NCBI GenBank assembly: GCA_000719695.1
Contig: JOHN01000006.1
Coordinates: 62,001-126,000 of the forward strand
DNA: 64,000 nucleotides
Reading direction: 5' to 3'
From: Streptomyces sp. NRRL F-6131
GTDB taxonomy: Bacteria > Actinomycetota > Actinomycetes > Streptomycetales > Streptomycetaceae
The first letter of the stretch is position 1; the number at the start of each line of letters is the position of its first letter. Both the position numbers and the translations under genes were made by a program. Below the pieces are notes generated by a model, which saw only the letters and a list, made by a program, of their open reading frames with translations, was not told the DNA's origin and did not search any database. This document shows, piece by piece, positions 24,476 through 32,026 of this stretch.

Positions 24476-25207
24476 TCAGCCGAGGTGGCGGGCGAAGAAG
24501 CGCAGGGCGCTGTCCAGTTCGAAGGCCGGGACCTCGCCGTGCCGGCCGGGGTTGGCGTGCAGCGTCTTCTCCGCCGAGCCGAACGCGTCGAAGAGTGCCA
24601 GGCTCGCCCCGCGCGGCACCCGCTCGTCGTCCCACTGCACCAGGAACTCCACCGGGACGGTGATCCGCCCGGCCTCCTCGGCCGAGGCCAGTGCCCCACC
24701 CAGGCCCAGGACCGCCGCGCGCACCCGGGGTTCGGCGGCGACGAACGGCACACCGAGGCCGCAGCCCAGCGAGACCCCGCAGTAGCCCACCGGCCCGGCG
24801 CCGACGTGGCCGAGCCGCTGGACGGCGTCCAGGACGGCCCGCCACTCGGGGACGGTCCGCCGGGCCACCAGGGCGTGGAACTCGGCGAGCAGCGGCGCCG
24901 GCTCCGCGCCGGCCGCGATCCGCGCCTGGTTGGCGGTCGCGAGGGCGTCGTACTCCGGCTCGAACGGCCGGTCGCCGTGGCCGGGGACGTCCGGGGCGAC
25001 CACCGCGTATCCGTACTCGGTCACCAGCCGACGGGCCCGGGCCAGGATGCCGGGCTCCTTCTTGTGCTCACCGCCGCCGTGTCCCAGCAGGATCAGCGGG
25101 CGGGTGGCGGCGGGGCCGTCCGGCGTCCACAGTGCGCCGGGCACGTCGCCGAGGACGAAGAGCTGCTCGCGGACGCCGTCGGACGAGGTCTCGGAAGTGA
25201 AGTGCAC
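24476..25207 (-). CDS. Alpha/beta hydrolase (dienelactone-hydrolase-like)
   Basis: 243 aa. Core features are the oxyanion-hole stretch LILLGHGGGEHK, VVAPDVPGHGDRPFEP, a nucleophile elbow GYCGVSLGCGLG (GVSLG, Ser nucleophile), the acidic strand EFLVQWDDERVP and a late His (NPGRHGEVP). It should hydrolyse an ester or lactone in the cytoplasm; the substrate is unknown. The GTG start at 25207 follows an AAAGG-like site. It is divergent from the reductase gene at 25464, sharing a 256-base intergenic region, and lies upstream of the monooxygenase, with which it might work in aromatic degradation. That is inference. Confidence 0.84.
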   Translation of the reverse strand: MHFTSETSSDGVREQLFVLGDVPGALWTPDGPAATRPLILLGHGGGEHKKEPGILARARRLVTEYGYAVVAPDVPGHGDRPFEPEYDALATANQARIAAGAEPAPLLAEFHALVARRTVPEWRAVLDAVQRLGHVGAGPVGYCGVSLGCGLGVPFVAAEPRVRAAVLGLGGALASAEEAGRITVPVEFLVQWDDERVPRGASLALFDAFGSAEKTLHANPGRHGEVPAFELDSALRFFARHLG

Positions 25208-25388
25208 AGCGGTTCCAGCCTTTCAGGATGCCTGTGCGGGCAGCCCTCGGGCCATGCGAGGGAGGGGTGCCCGACGTGTCACGGCGTTGATCGGTCCCAC
25301 CTCCTTGGCAGTGGCGGCGCACGGCGGGGGTGAAGGTATCACGGTGGACCCCGACCGTCGCCCGAGTTAGAGGGTCTCACGGTTGCTC

Positions 25389-25425
25389 TTGACGCTCACG
25401 CCAGAGTGGAGTTATAACTTATAAC
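25389..25425 (+). promoter_or_regulatory. Promoter with near-perfect operator for the reductase at 25464
   Basis: -35 TTGACG (25389-25394), 18 bases, -10 TATAAC (25413-25418). The -10 lies inside a perfect inverted repeat GTTATAA-C-TTATAAC (25411-25425), strikingly AT-rich for this genome. A repressor bound here would mask the -10. The size and symmetry resemble sites of HxlR, MarR or ArsR-type repressors; no such gene is adjacent. Confidence 0.72.
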
Positions 25426-25463
25426 GAACGAGAGAGCATCTACCGAGAAAAGAGGGATCGATC

Positions 25464-26495
25464 ATGGGTGACGAGCGTCTGCTCCAGGTCGTGCTGCCGG
25501 GTGTCGTGGCTCCGGAGGGACTGGAGCTGCAGTACGGGACCGTGCCGGAGGCCGACCGCGGTCGGATCGTGATCGCCGTCGAGGCGACCGGCGTCTCGTT
25601 CGCCGAGCAGCAGATGCGCCGCGGCCGGTACTACGACCAGCCGCCGTTCCCCTTCGTGCCCGGCTACGACCTGGTCGGCCGGGTGCTGTCGGTCGGCGAG
25701 GGCGTGGACCCGGGGCTGCTCGGACAGCGGGTCGCCGCGCTGGTCAAGGTCGGCGGCTGGGCCAGCCACGTGGTGGTCGACGCCGCCGACGCCGTGCCCG
25801 TGCCGGACGGCCTCACCCCGACCGAGGCGGAGACCGTGGTGGTCAACGGCATCACCGCCTGGCAGATGCTGCACCGCCGGGCCCGGGTGCGCGCCGGCCA
25901 GACCGTCCTGGTGCACGGCGCGAGCGGCGGCGTGGGCTCCGTCCTCGTCCAGCTCGCCCGGGCGGCGGGCGTCCGGGTGATCGGCACGGCCTCCGCCCGG
26001 CACCACGACGCCCTGCGGCAGCTCGGCGTCGAACCGGTCGACTACCGCGCCGACGACGTTCCGGCCCGGGTCCGGGAGCTGGCACCCGGCGGGGTGGACG
26101 CGGTGTTCGACCACGTCGGCGGGCGCAGCGTGATCGACTCCTGGCAGCTGCTCGGCCCCGGCGGCACCCTCATCGCCTACGGCAGCGCCTCCACCCGGGA
26201 CGACACCGGCTCCAAGCAGTGGCCCGTGCTGAAGATCCTCGCCCGCACCTGGTTCTGGAACGCCCTGCCCAACGGCCGGCGGGCCCACTTCTACAACATC
26301 TGGGCCGGCCGCGGCTTCGGCAAGGACCGCTTCCGCGCCCGGCTGCGGACCGACCTCTCCGAGGTGTTCGGCGCCGTCCGCCGCGGCGAGGTCACCGCCC
26401 GGGTCGCCGCCGAACTCCCCCTCGCCCGCGCCGCCGAGGCCCTCCGCCTCGCCGAGTCGGGCACGGTCGGCGGCAAGATCGTGCTGACGCCCTGA
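25464..26495 (+). CDS. Zinc-independent medium-chain reductase (quinone oxidoreductase family)
   Basis: 343 aa MDR. GroES-like N-terminus (FVPGYDLVGRVLSVGEGVD) and Rossmann domain with GASGGVGSVLVQLARAAG. The usual catalytic-zinc Cys is absent (substrate region SFAEQQMRRG), which indicates the quinone oxidoreductase/zeta-crystallin branch. It likely reduces quinones or enones with NADPH. Expression is driven by the promoter at 25389 under an AT-rich operator. An 8-bp tandem repeat (ctgacgcc, three copies from 26484) runs through its stop codon. Together with the reductases at 28776 and 30115 it makes an enone- and quinone-detoxification group. Confidence 0.88.
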   Translation: MGDERLLQVVLPGVVAPEGLELQYGTVPEADRGRIVIAVEATGVSFAEQQMRRGRYYDQPPFPFVPGYDLVGRVLSVGEGVDPGLLGQRVAALVKVGGWASHVVVDAADAVPVPDGLTPTEAETVVVNGITAWQMLHRRARVRAGQTVLVHGASGGVGSVLVQLARAAGVRVIGTASARHHDALRQLGVEPVDYRADDVPARVRELAPGGVDAVFDHVGGRSVIDSWQLLGPGGTLIAYGSASTRDDTGSKQWPVLKILARTWFWNALPNGRRAHFYNIWAGRGFGKDRFRARLRTDLSEVFGAVRRGEVTARVAAELPLARAAEALRLAESGTVGGKIVLTP

Positions 26496-26507
26496 CGCCC
26501 TGACGCC
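26484..26507. repeat. Three 8-bp tandem repeats over a stop codon
   Basis: ctgacgcc at 26484, 26492 and 26500. The TGA of the reductase gene (26493-26495) lies in the second copy. Confidence 0.9.
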
Positions 26508-26682
26508 CGGCACCCCGACCCCCCGCCCCCCCGGCACCCCCGACGGCTCTTCGGCGCGCCGCGTCCCCGGGGGCCGGACCCGTCCTGATTGTCAGTGCCG
26601 GGGCCTATGGTGAGGGTGAACGACTTCGGGGTTGCTGTGGCTGCCCCGTCCACGCCGAGCAACAGTTTCTGGGGGGCACCGG

Positions 26683-27279
26683 ATGACCGTCGACGGTTTC
26701 GCGCTGCTGGCCGAGGCGCACACCTACCTGCTGACCGTGGTGCGGGGTGTGCCGGAGGGCGCCTGGGGCGCCCCGACGCCGTGCGCCGAGTGGACGGTCC
26801 GTCAGGTCCTGCACCACGCGCGGCTGGACCAGCAGGCGCTGATCATGCAGATCACCGGGGACGCCCCGGCGGGCGACCCGTTCGATCCTGCGGACGCGCT
26901 GGACGGCGACGCCGGTGACGCCGTGGAGGAGCTGGCGGCGGTGCTCAGGGGCGCCATGAAGGCCTGGGAGTCGGTCCGGGAGGCCGAGAGCGTGCCGACC
27001 CCGATGGGGCCGATGCCCGCGCAGGCCGGCACCGCGGTCGCGGCGCTCGACGCCGCCGTGCACGCCTGGGACATCGCCCGGGCCACCGGTCAGGACCAGC
27101 CGCTCACGGAGTCCCTGGCGGAGGGGCTGGAGAGCCCGGCGGCCCGGATCGTCGACTTCGTCCGGGACAACTTCGGGAAGTTCGGCCCCGTGGTCGACGT
27201 CCCGGCCGACGCCGACCGGGCCGCCAAGCTGCTCGCCTTCACCGGCCGCGACCCGCGGTGGGCGCCGCAGGGCGGGTAG
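26683..27279 (+). CDS. TIGR03086-type DinB-fold metal-binding protein
   Basis: 198 aa, helical bundle. Key blocks are CAEWTVRQVLHHARLDQ (first metal-ligand His) and AALDAAVHAWDIARATGQD (second His), typical of the TIGR03086 and mycothiol-dependent maleylpyruvate isomerase N-domain group in actinobacteria. Family members are metal-dependent, and some use mycothiol. This fits the neighbouring electrophile-handling reductases, but no activity can be assigned. The ATG at 26683 follows a G-rich site. A 187-base gap separates it from the reductase, so it likely has its own promoter. A terminator hairpin follows at 27327. Confidence 0.82.
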   Translation: MTVDGFALLAEAHTYLLTVVRGVPEGAWGAPTPCAEWTVRQVLHHARLDQQALIMQITGDAPAGDPFDPADALDGDAGDAVEELAAVLRGAMKAWESVREAESVPTPMGPMPAQAGTAVAALDAAVHAWDIARATGQDQPLTESLAEGLESPAARIVDFVRDNFGKFGPVVDVPADADRAAKLLAFTGRDPRWAPQGG

Positions 27280-27326
27280 GGCGTGCAGCGGCCCGCAGAG
27301 GTGTTCGGGCCGGACGGTTCACGGGA

Positions 27327-27360
27327 ATCCGGGCCCGGGCGGATCCGCGCGGGCCCGGAT
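27327..27360. terminator. Bidirectional terminator hairpin
   Basis: Perfect 11-bp stem, ATCCGGGCCCG (27327-27337) with CGGGCCCGGAT (27350-27360), 12-base loop, between the convergent TIGR03086-type gene and the lipase gene. Confidence 0.78.
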
Positions 27361-27369
27361 CCGCACGGA

Positions 27370-28191
27370 TCAGGCGAGGTTCCTCTCCAGGGCGGCCAGG
27401 TAGTTGCGCATCGAGTGGTCGCGCACGCCGTCGCTCGCGGGCGCGAAGGCGTCCGCGGTCAGGCCCTTCGCGCGGTCGGCGAGTCCGCCGAGCAGGCCGA
27501 CCGAGTCGTGCACCTTCCCGCCGGAGTCGATGTACCGCAGCGAGTCGACGTGGGTGTAGGCGGGCTCGGGCGGCAGCTGGGGCACGATGTCGTTGTTGTT
27601 GACGAAGCGGTACATCCGGTTCTTGAAGCCCTTGTTGTACGCCGCGGCCAGCAGCCGGTCGCAGGTACGCGGCTGACCGAAGGTGACGACGCCGTCGGCC
27701 GTCAGCCGTGGGTCCTCCAGCATGAGCCGGGCGCCCGCCAGCATGGCCAGCGCCCCGCCGAGGCTGTGGCCGGTGAGCCAGACGCTCTGGTCGTCGGTGC
27801 GGAGCTCGGCGACGTCCTTGCGCACGTCCGGAAAGACGGACTCCAGGGCCTCGCCGAAGCCGTAGTGCACATAGCCGGTCCGGCCGGGGCCGGGCCAGGG
27901 CGGGGTGGAGGCGTCGGAGAGCCAGTCACGGATCTGCTGCGGCTCGGTGCCCCGGAAGGCGATCACGATCATGTGGTCGCCGGCCAGGGTGCAGGCCTGG
28001 GTGTCCTGGAGCGGGAAGGGCGGCGTGAAACGGGTCTCGTGGTGCCGCACCTCGGTGAAGCCCCAGTCGCGGGCCTGCCGCTCGATGGTGGCCCGGTCCT
28101 TGTAGGCCAGGTCCGCGGCCCGGGCCAGGCAGTACGCGTGGGGCAGGCTGTAGCTCTTCGCACGATGGTCGAACGTGGTGGGGACGGCCAC
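27370..28191 (-). CDS. Class 3 lipase-like alpha/beta hydrolase
   Basis: 273 aa, no signal peptide. The fungal class 3 lipase signature is clear: VIAFRGTEPQQIRDWLSD (oxyanion region), GYVHYGFGEAL, the nucleophile elbow VWLTGHSLGGALAMLAG (GHSLG), VVTFGQPRTCD and MYRFVNNNDIVPQLPP (catalytic Asp), with a late His (DHSMRNYLAAL). It should hydrolyse acyl esters inside the cell or at the membrane. The GTG start at 28191 is the only sensible one. It stands alone on the minus strand between two unrelated operons. Its physiological substrate is unknown. Confidence 0.87.
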   Translation of the reverse strand: MAVPTTFDHRAKSYSLPHAYCLARAADLAYKDRATIERQARDWGFTEVRHHETRFTPPFPLQDTQACTLAGDHMIVIAFRGTEPQQIRDWLSDASTPPWPGPGRTGYVHYGFGEALESVFPDVRKDVAELRTDDQSVWLTGHSLGGALAMLAGARLMLEDPRLTADGVVTFGQPRTCDRLLAAAYNKGFKNRMYRFVNNNDIVPQLPPEPAYTHVDSLRYIDSGGKVHDSVGLLGGLADRAKGLTADAFAPASDGVRDHSMRNYLAALERNLA

Positions 28192-28326
28192 GCCGCAAGC
28201 TCCTCAGGTCGGGCCGACGTCCGGAGGGCCGTCGACGCGGTGCAGTTGCTGCACTTCCTGGCGCCCGATCGCCCACGCACGACCCCGCCGCACCGCCGTG
28301 TCACCCGAACGACGGCCCGGTGGCGC

Positions 28327-28755
28327 TCAGCCGCCGGCCGGACGGACCGGGCCGCCGCCGGTCGCGGTGTGTCGGGCCAGGGCCTCCCGGAGGCGGGTCA
28401 GGCGGGCGATCTCCGCGTCCAGGGCGGCGAGCCGATGCTCGACGACCGGGGCGAAGGTGTCCGGCCCGAACTCGTCGGCGGCGGCGCAGCTGCGCGGAGG
28501 ATCCTCGGCGAGCAGGGCCAGCCGGTGCGACCGGCTGGCGAGGTCGTCCACGGTGAGGCCGAGCGCCAGCAGGGCACGGATCACCCGCACCCGGTTCACC
28601 GCCTCCGGCCCGTACTCGCGCTGGCCGGAGGCGGTCCGGACGGGCGGCGGGAGCAGACCGCGTTGTTCGTAGAAGCGCAACGCCCGGGGTGTGGTGCCGG
28701 CGGCCGCCGCGGCGTCGCCGATCCTCATCCGGTCCGCCGTCCGGCCGGCCGTCAT
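28327..28755 (-). CDS. MerR-family regulator
   Basis: 142 aa. The N-terminal MerR HTH (MRIGDAAAAAGTTPRALRFYEQRGLLPPPVRTASGQREYG, given in parts) is followed by a short dimerisation helix (EHRLAALDAEIARLTRLREAL). The C-terminal sensing region is very short, and one Cys (PRSCAAADE) is visible. I chose the ATG at 28755 for its GGAGGG, although the Met ten residues later is where homology begins. It is only 20 bases downstream of the reductase gene at 28776, so it is co-transcribed from the upstream MerR-type promoter and probably controls it itself. Confidence 0.86.
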   Translation of the reverse strand: MTAGRTADRMRIGDAAAAAGTTPRALRFYEQRGLLPPPVRTASGQREYGPEAVNRVRVIRALLALGLTVDDLASRSHRLALLAEDPPRSCAAADEFGPDTFAPVVEHRLAALDAEIARLTRLREALARHTATGGGPVRPAGG

Positions 28756-28775
28756 CCGCCCTCCAAGTACTCGCG

Positions 28776-29834
28776 TCAGTCCCGCAGTTCGACGATCAGG
28801 GCGCCGAAGACGTCCCCGTCGATCAGCTGGGACAACGCTCCGGGCGCCCGTTCGATGCCCGTGAGGACGGTCCGGGGGACGGTCAGCTCGCCGGCCCGCA
28901 GCCAGCCGGCGAGCCGCTCGTGCCACTCCGGCTCCAGCTCCTGGTAGCGCTGCCCGCCGATGCCGTGGACGGTGACGTCGCGGACGAGCAGGCGGAAGCT
29001 GTCCACCACGGCCGGAGCGCTCGCACCGCGCCGGGCCGGGTCCAGCTGCCCGGCCAGCGCGCCGATCAGCGCGAACCGCGCGCCCTGCCGGGCCGCGTCG
29101 ACGGCTGCCGTCAGCTGCTCGCCGCCGACCATGTCCAGCAGCACGTCGACGCCCTCCGGGGCCGCCTCGGCGAGCTGCTCCGCGAACGGCCGCTCACCGC
29201 GGACCAGCACGGCGTCGTAGCCCAGCTCCTCGGTGAGCCGCTTCGCCTTCGCGGCCGAGCCGGTGGTGCCGATCACCCTCGCCGCGCCGAGCAGCCGGGC
29301 CAGCTGCCCGGCCACCGTGCCGACGGCTCCCGCCGCACCGGTGACCAGCACGACGTCCCCCGCGCGCACCGCCGCCGCCCGGGTCAGGGCCCCGTAGGCC
29401 GCCAGCCCGGGCGACAGCAGGGCGAGCCGGTCGGGGAAGTCGCCCGCCACCCGGGTGAACGCCCCCGCCTCGCCCACCGCGTAGTCCCGCCACCCGAACA
29501 GATGGGTGACCAGATCGCCGGGCCGCAGCGACCCGTCGGCCGGCGCGGCCAGGACCTCACCGAACGCCGGCCCGAACACCGGGTCACCCGGCCGGAGTGT
29601 CGGCAGGGCGGCACTGTCCAGCTCGCCCCCGATGAGACTGCGCAGCCCGGGGAAGACCACGAACGCCCGGTTGCGGACGAGCACGTCGCCCGGCCCCGGT
29701 GCGGTCAGCGGGACTTCGGCCACGGCGAAGTCGTCGGGCGCGGGCAGCCCGTTCGGCGCGGCGACGAGCCGGACCTCACGGGTGGTGGCGGGGAACGCGG
29801 TGGTGGCGGACGAGCCGACAGGATTCGAGGACAT
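28776..29834 (-). CDS. NADP-dependent alkenal/enone reductase (MDR family, CurA/PTGR-like)
   Basis: 352 aa. It opens with the PTGR/alkenal-reductase style sequence REVRLVAAPNGLPAPDDFAVAEVPL and PGPGDVLVRNRAFVV, has no zinc ligands, and its Rossmann fold is VLVTGAAGAVGTVAGQLARLLG. Also visible are GVDVLLDMVGGEQL and the C-terminal RAPGALSQLIDGDVFGALIVEL. These enzymes reduce the C=C bond of alpha,beta-unsaturated carbonyls. The ATG at 29834 lies about 70 bases downstream of a promoter with a 19-base spacer of MerR type. The MerR gene follows in the operon. The likely role is electrophile detoxification. Confidence 0.88.
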   Translation of the reverse strand: MSSNPVGSSATTAFPATTREVRLVAAPNGLPAPDDFAVAEVPLTAPGPGDVLVRNRAFVVFPGLRSLIGGELDSAALPTLRPGDPVFGPAFGEVLAAPADGSLRPGDLVTHLFGWRDYAVGEAGAFTRVAGDFPDRLALLSPGLAAYGALTRAAAVRAGDVVLVTGAAGAVGTVAGQLARLLGAARVIGTTGSAAKAKRLTEELGYDAVLVRGERPFAEQLAEAAPEGVDVLLDMVGGEQLTAAVDAARQGARFALIGALAGQLDPARRGASAPAVVDSFRLLVRDVTVHGIGGQRYQELEPEWHERLAGWLRAGELTVPRTVLTGIERAPGALSQLIDGDVFGALIVELRD

Positions 29835-29906
29835 CGGTGAACTCCAGTGCTCCGAGGTGGCGTTGACGGCGCCGTACGACGCCCGTCGCGCCGCCCGACC
29901 CCCGGA

Positions 29907-29937
29907 CGCTAACCCCTGCCCCGCGCGTCAGGGGCAA
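29907..29937 (-). promoter_or_regulatory. MerR-type promoter with 19-base spacer and dyad
   Basis: On the minus strand: -35 TTGCCC (29937-29932), a 19-base spacer, -10 TTAGCG (29912-29907). CCCCTG (29913-29918) and CAGGGG (29929-29934) form a dyad between and across the elements. Overlong spacers with a dyad are the hallmark of promoters that MerR proteins activate by untwisting. It points at the reductase and MerR gene pair. Confidence 0.68.
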
Positions 29938-30031
29938 GCCCCGCACCCACGGCGTGAGTCCTCCGGGGCGGGGACGGCAACACGGGCTCGCCGTGGCCCG
30001 TCGCGAGCCGCCGCCGCCCTGGCACCAGCCC

Positions 30032-30084
30032 TTGCGATTGTGGCGCGCGTGCAACTATTGTTTGGGCAGAGGTTGCAGCTGCAA
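30032..30084 (+). promoter_or_regulatory. Old yellow enzyme promoter, near copy of the MarR-controlled MFS promoter
   Basis: -35 TTGCGA (30032-30037), 18 bases, -10 TATTGT (30056-30061). The downstream half TGCAACTATTGT and the TTGC-to-GCAA distance (23 bases) are the same as at 21211. A second, perfect palindrome TTGCAGCTGCAA (30073-30084) lies just after the predicted start of transcription. Both carry TTGCA/TGCAA half-sites, so two dimers of one MarR-type protein could bind. Confidence 0.68.
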
Positions 30085-30114
30085 TCACCTGTGGGTCGTC
30101 TCCTGGAGTGTGAC

Positions 30115-31221
30115 ATGAGCACCACCACCCTGTTCACCCCCTTCACGCTGCGGTCGCTGACCGTCCCCAACCGGGTGTGGATGCCGCCGATGTGCCAGTA
30201 CAGTGCCGCGCCGGCGGGCGAGGCGGCGGGGGTGCCGACGGACTGGCACTTCACCCACCAGGCGGCCCGGGCGGCCGGTGGGACGGGGCTGATCATCACC
30301 GAGTCGACCGCGGTGAGCCCCGAGGGGCGGATCTCGCCGTACGACCTCGGACTGTGGAACGACGCCCAGGTCGAGGGGTTCCGGCGGATCACCGCGTTCC
30401 TCGAGGCGCACGGCACCGTCCCGGCGATTCAGCTCGGCCACGCCGGACGGAAGGCGTCGACGGAGCGGACCTGGGTCGAGCGCGGGCGGGCCCTCGGGCC
30501 GGACGAGGCGTACGGGTGGCGGCCGGTCGCGCCCAGTGCCGTGCCGTTCGAGTCGGACCGGGTCACGCCGGAGGAGCTCACGGTGGAGCAGATCGGTGTG
30601 ATCGTCCGACAGTTCGCCGACGCCGCGCGGCGGGCGCTCGACGCCGGGTTCCAGGCCGTCGAGATCCACGGGGCGCACGGCTACCTCGTCCACGAGTTCC
30701 TCTCCCCGCACAGCAACCGCCGCACCGACGGCTACGGCGGCTCCTTCGAGGGCCGGAGCCGGTTCGCGCTGGAAGTCGTCGACGCCGTCCGCGCGGTGTG
30801 GCCCGAGGAACTGCCGGTCTTCTTCCGGATCTCGGCGACCGACTGGCTCACCGAGAACCCCGAGGACGCCCGCGAGGGCTGGACCTCGGCCGACACCGTC
30901 CGCCTCGCCAAGGAGCTCCAGGCCCACGGCGTCGACCTGCTGGACGTCTCCACCGGCGGCCTCGTCCCCGACGCCCGGATCGAGTCCGGGCCCGGCTTCC
31001 AGGTGCCGTTCGCCGAGGCCGTCCGCAGGGAGACCGACCTGCCGGTGGCGGCCGTCGGCCTGATCACCGACCCGGTGCAGGCCCAGCGGATCCTCACCGA
31101 CGGCCGCGCCGACGCCGTGCTGATCGGCCGCGAACTGCTGCGCAACCCGTTCTGGGCCCGCCAGGCCGCCACCGCCCTCGGCGTCGAGATCGCGGGCCCG
31201 ATGCCCTACCACCGCGCGTAA
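30115..31221 (+). CDS. Old yellow enzyme (YqjM-type ene-reductase)
   Basis: 368 aa FMN TIM barrel. It has the class II (YqjM) Cys in PPMCQYSA near residue 27, IQLGHAGRKAST, the catalytic His pair in VEIHGAHGYLVHEF, LSPHSNRRTDGYGGSFEGR, and the C-terminal FMN-phosphate site AVLIGRELLRNPFWAR. It reduces activated C=C bonds with NADPH. It is monocistronic (hairpin at 31238) and starts about 47 bases after a promoter sharing its operator design with the MFS/GlcG-like operon at 21290. I infer a shared MarR regulon that responds to electrophiles or quinones. Confidence 0.92.
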   Translation: MSTTTLFTPFTLRSLTVPNRVWMPPMCQYSAAPAGEAAGVPTDWHFTHQAARAAGGTGLIITESTAVSPEGRISPYDLGLWNDAQVEGFRRITAFLEAHGTVPAIQLGHAGRKASTERTWVERGRALGPDEAYGWRPVAPSAVPFESDRVTPEELTVEQIGVIVRQFADAARRALDAGFQAVEIHGAHGYLVHEFLSPHSNRRTDGYGGSFEGRSRFALEVVDAVRAVWPEELPVFFRISATDWLTENPEDAREGWTSADTVRLAKELQAHGVDLLDVSTGGLVPDARIESGPGFQVPFAEAVRRETDLPVAAVGLITDPVQAQRILTDGRADAVLIGRELLRNPFWARQAATALGVEIAGPMPYHRA

Positions 31222-31237
31222 CGGGGGGCGAGACACC

Positions 31238-31275
31238 GTGGCCGGGGCGGCCGGACGGCCTGCCGTCCCGGCCAC
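31238..31275 (+). terminator. Hairpin after the old yellow enzyme gene
   Basis: Perfect 9-bp outer stem, GTGGCCGGG (31238-31246) with CCCGGCCAC (31267-31275); the inner 20 bases also pair in part. It lies between the old yellow enzyme gene and the CAT-type gene, 76 bases apart, so they are probably separate transcripts. Confidence 0.65.
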
Positions 31276-31296
31276 CCCGGCTGACATGATGATCCG

Positions 31297-31965
31297 ATGG
31301 ACGCCCCGACCCCGATCGACCTGGACACCTGGCCGCGCCGCGAGCACTTCGAGCACTACCGACGGCGCGTGCCCTGCACCTACGCGATGACGGTGGAGCT
31401 CGACGTCACCGCGTTCGCCGCGGCGCTGCGACGGTCACGGCGCAAGACCTACCTCGCGCAGATCTGGGCCCTCTCCACGGTCGTCAACCGGCACGAGGAG
31501 TTCAGGCTGTGCCTGACGGAGTCGGGCGCGCCGGCGGTGCGGCCCGTGGTGCACCCGGCCTTCACGGTCTTCAACCCGGGGCGCGAGACCTTCGCCTGCG
31601 TGTGGGCGCCGCACGATGCCGACTTCGGCGCGTTCCACGACGTCGCCGCGCCGCTGCTGGCGGAGCACGCCAGCGCGACCGAGCTGTTCCCGCAGGGGAC
31701 GCCGCCGGCCGACACCTTCGACGTGTCGAGCCTGCCGTGGACCTCCTTCACCGGGTTCAACCTCAACATCGGCGGCGACTGGGACCACCTGGCACCGATC
31801 TTCACCCTCGGCCGGTACGTCGAGCGGGACGGCCGGGTGCTGCTCCCGCTCGCGGTGCAGGTGCACCACGCCGCGGCGGACGGCTTCCACACGGCGCGGC
31901 TCGTCGACGAGTTGCGGGCCCTCCTCGCGGACCCGAGCTGGCTGGAGGAGGGCCCGGAGCGCTGA
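31297..31965 (+). CDS. CAT-family O-acetyltransferase (chloramphenicol acetyltransferase-like)
   Basis: 222 aa, the normal length of type A chloramphenicol acetyltransferases. The active-site signature is fully present: QVHHAAADGFH with the catalytic His and Asp. Also visible are FNLNIGGDWDHLAPIFTLG and RREHFEHYRRRVPCTYAMTVEL at the N-terminus, both typical of CAT. The reaction would be acetyl-CoA-dependent O-acetylation of chloramphenicol or a related alcohol. Whether it gives resistance cannot be told from sequence. No neighbour points to chloramphenicol biosynthesis. It might protect against the product of the NRPS cluster that begins 1.6 kb away, but that is speculation. Confidence 0.88.
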   Translation: MDAPTPIDLDTWPRREHFEHYRRRVPCTYAMTVELDVTAFAAALRRSRRKTYLAQIWALSTVVNRHEEFRLCLTESGAPAVRPVVHPAFTVFNPGRETFACVWAPHDADFGAFHDVAAPLLAEHASATELFPQGTPPADTFDVSSLPWTSFTGFNLNIGGDWDHLAPIFTLGRYVERDGRVLLPLAVQVHHAAADGFHTARLVDELRALLADPSWLEEGPER

Positions 31966-32026
31966 AGCGTCGGGCCCGGTGGGACGGCGGCGGGTGGGAC
32001 GGCGGGCGGTGCGGCGGTGGCCGGGG

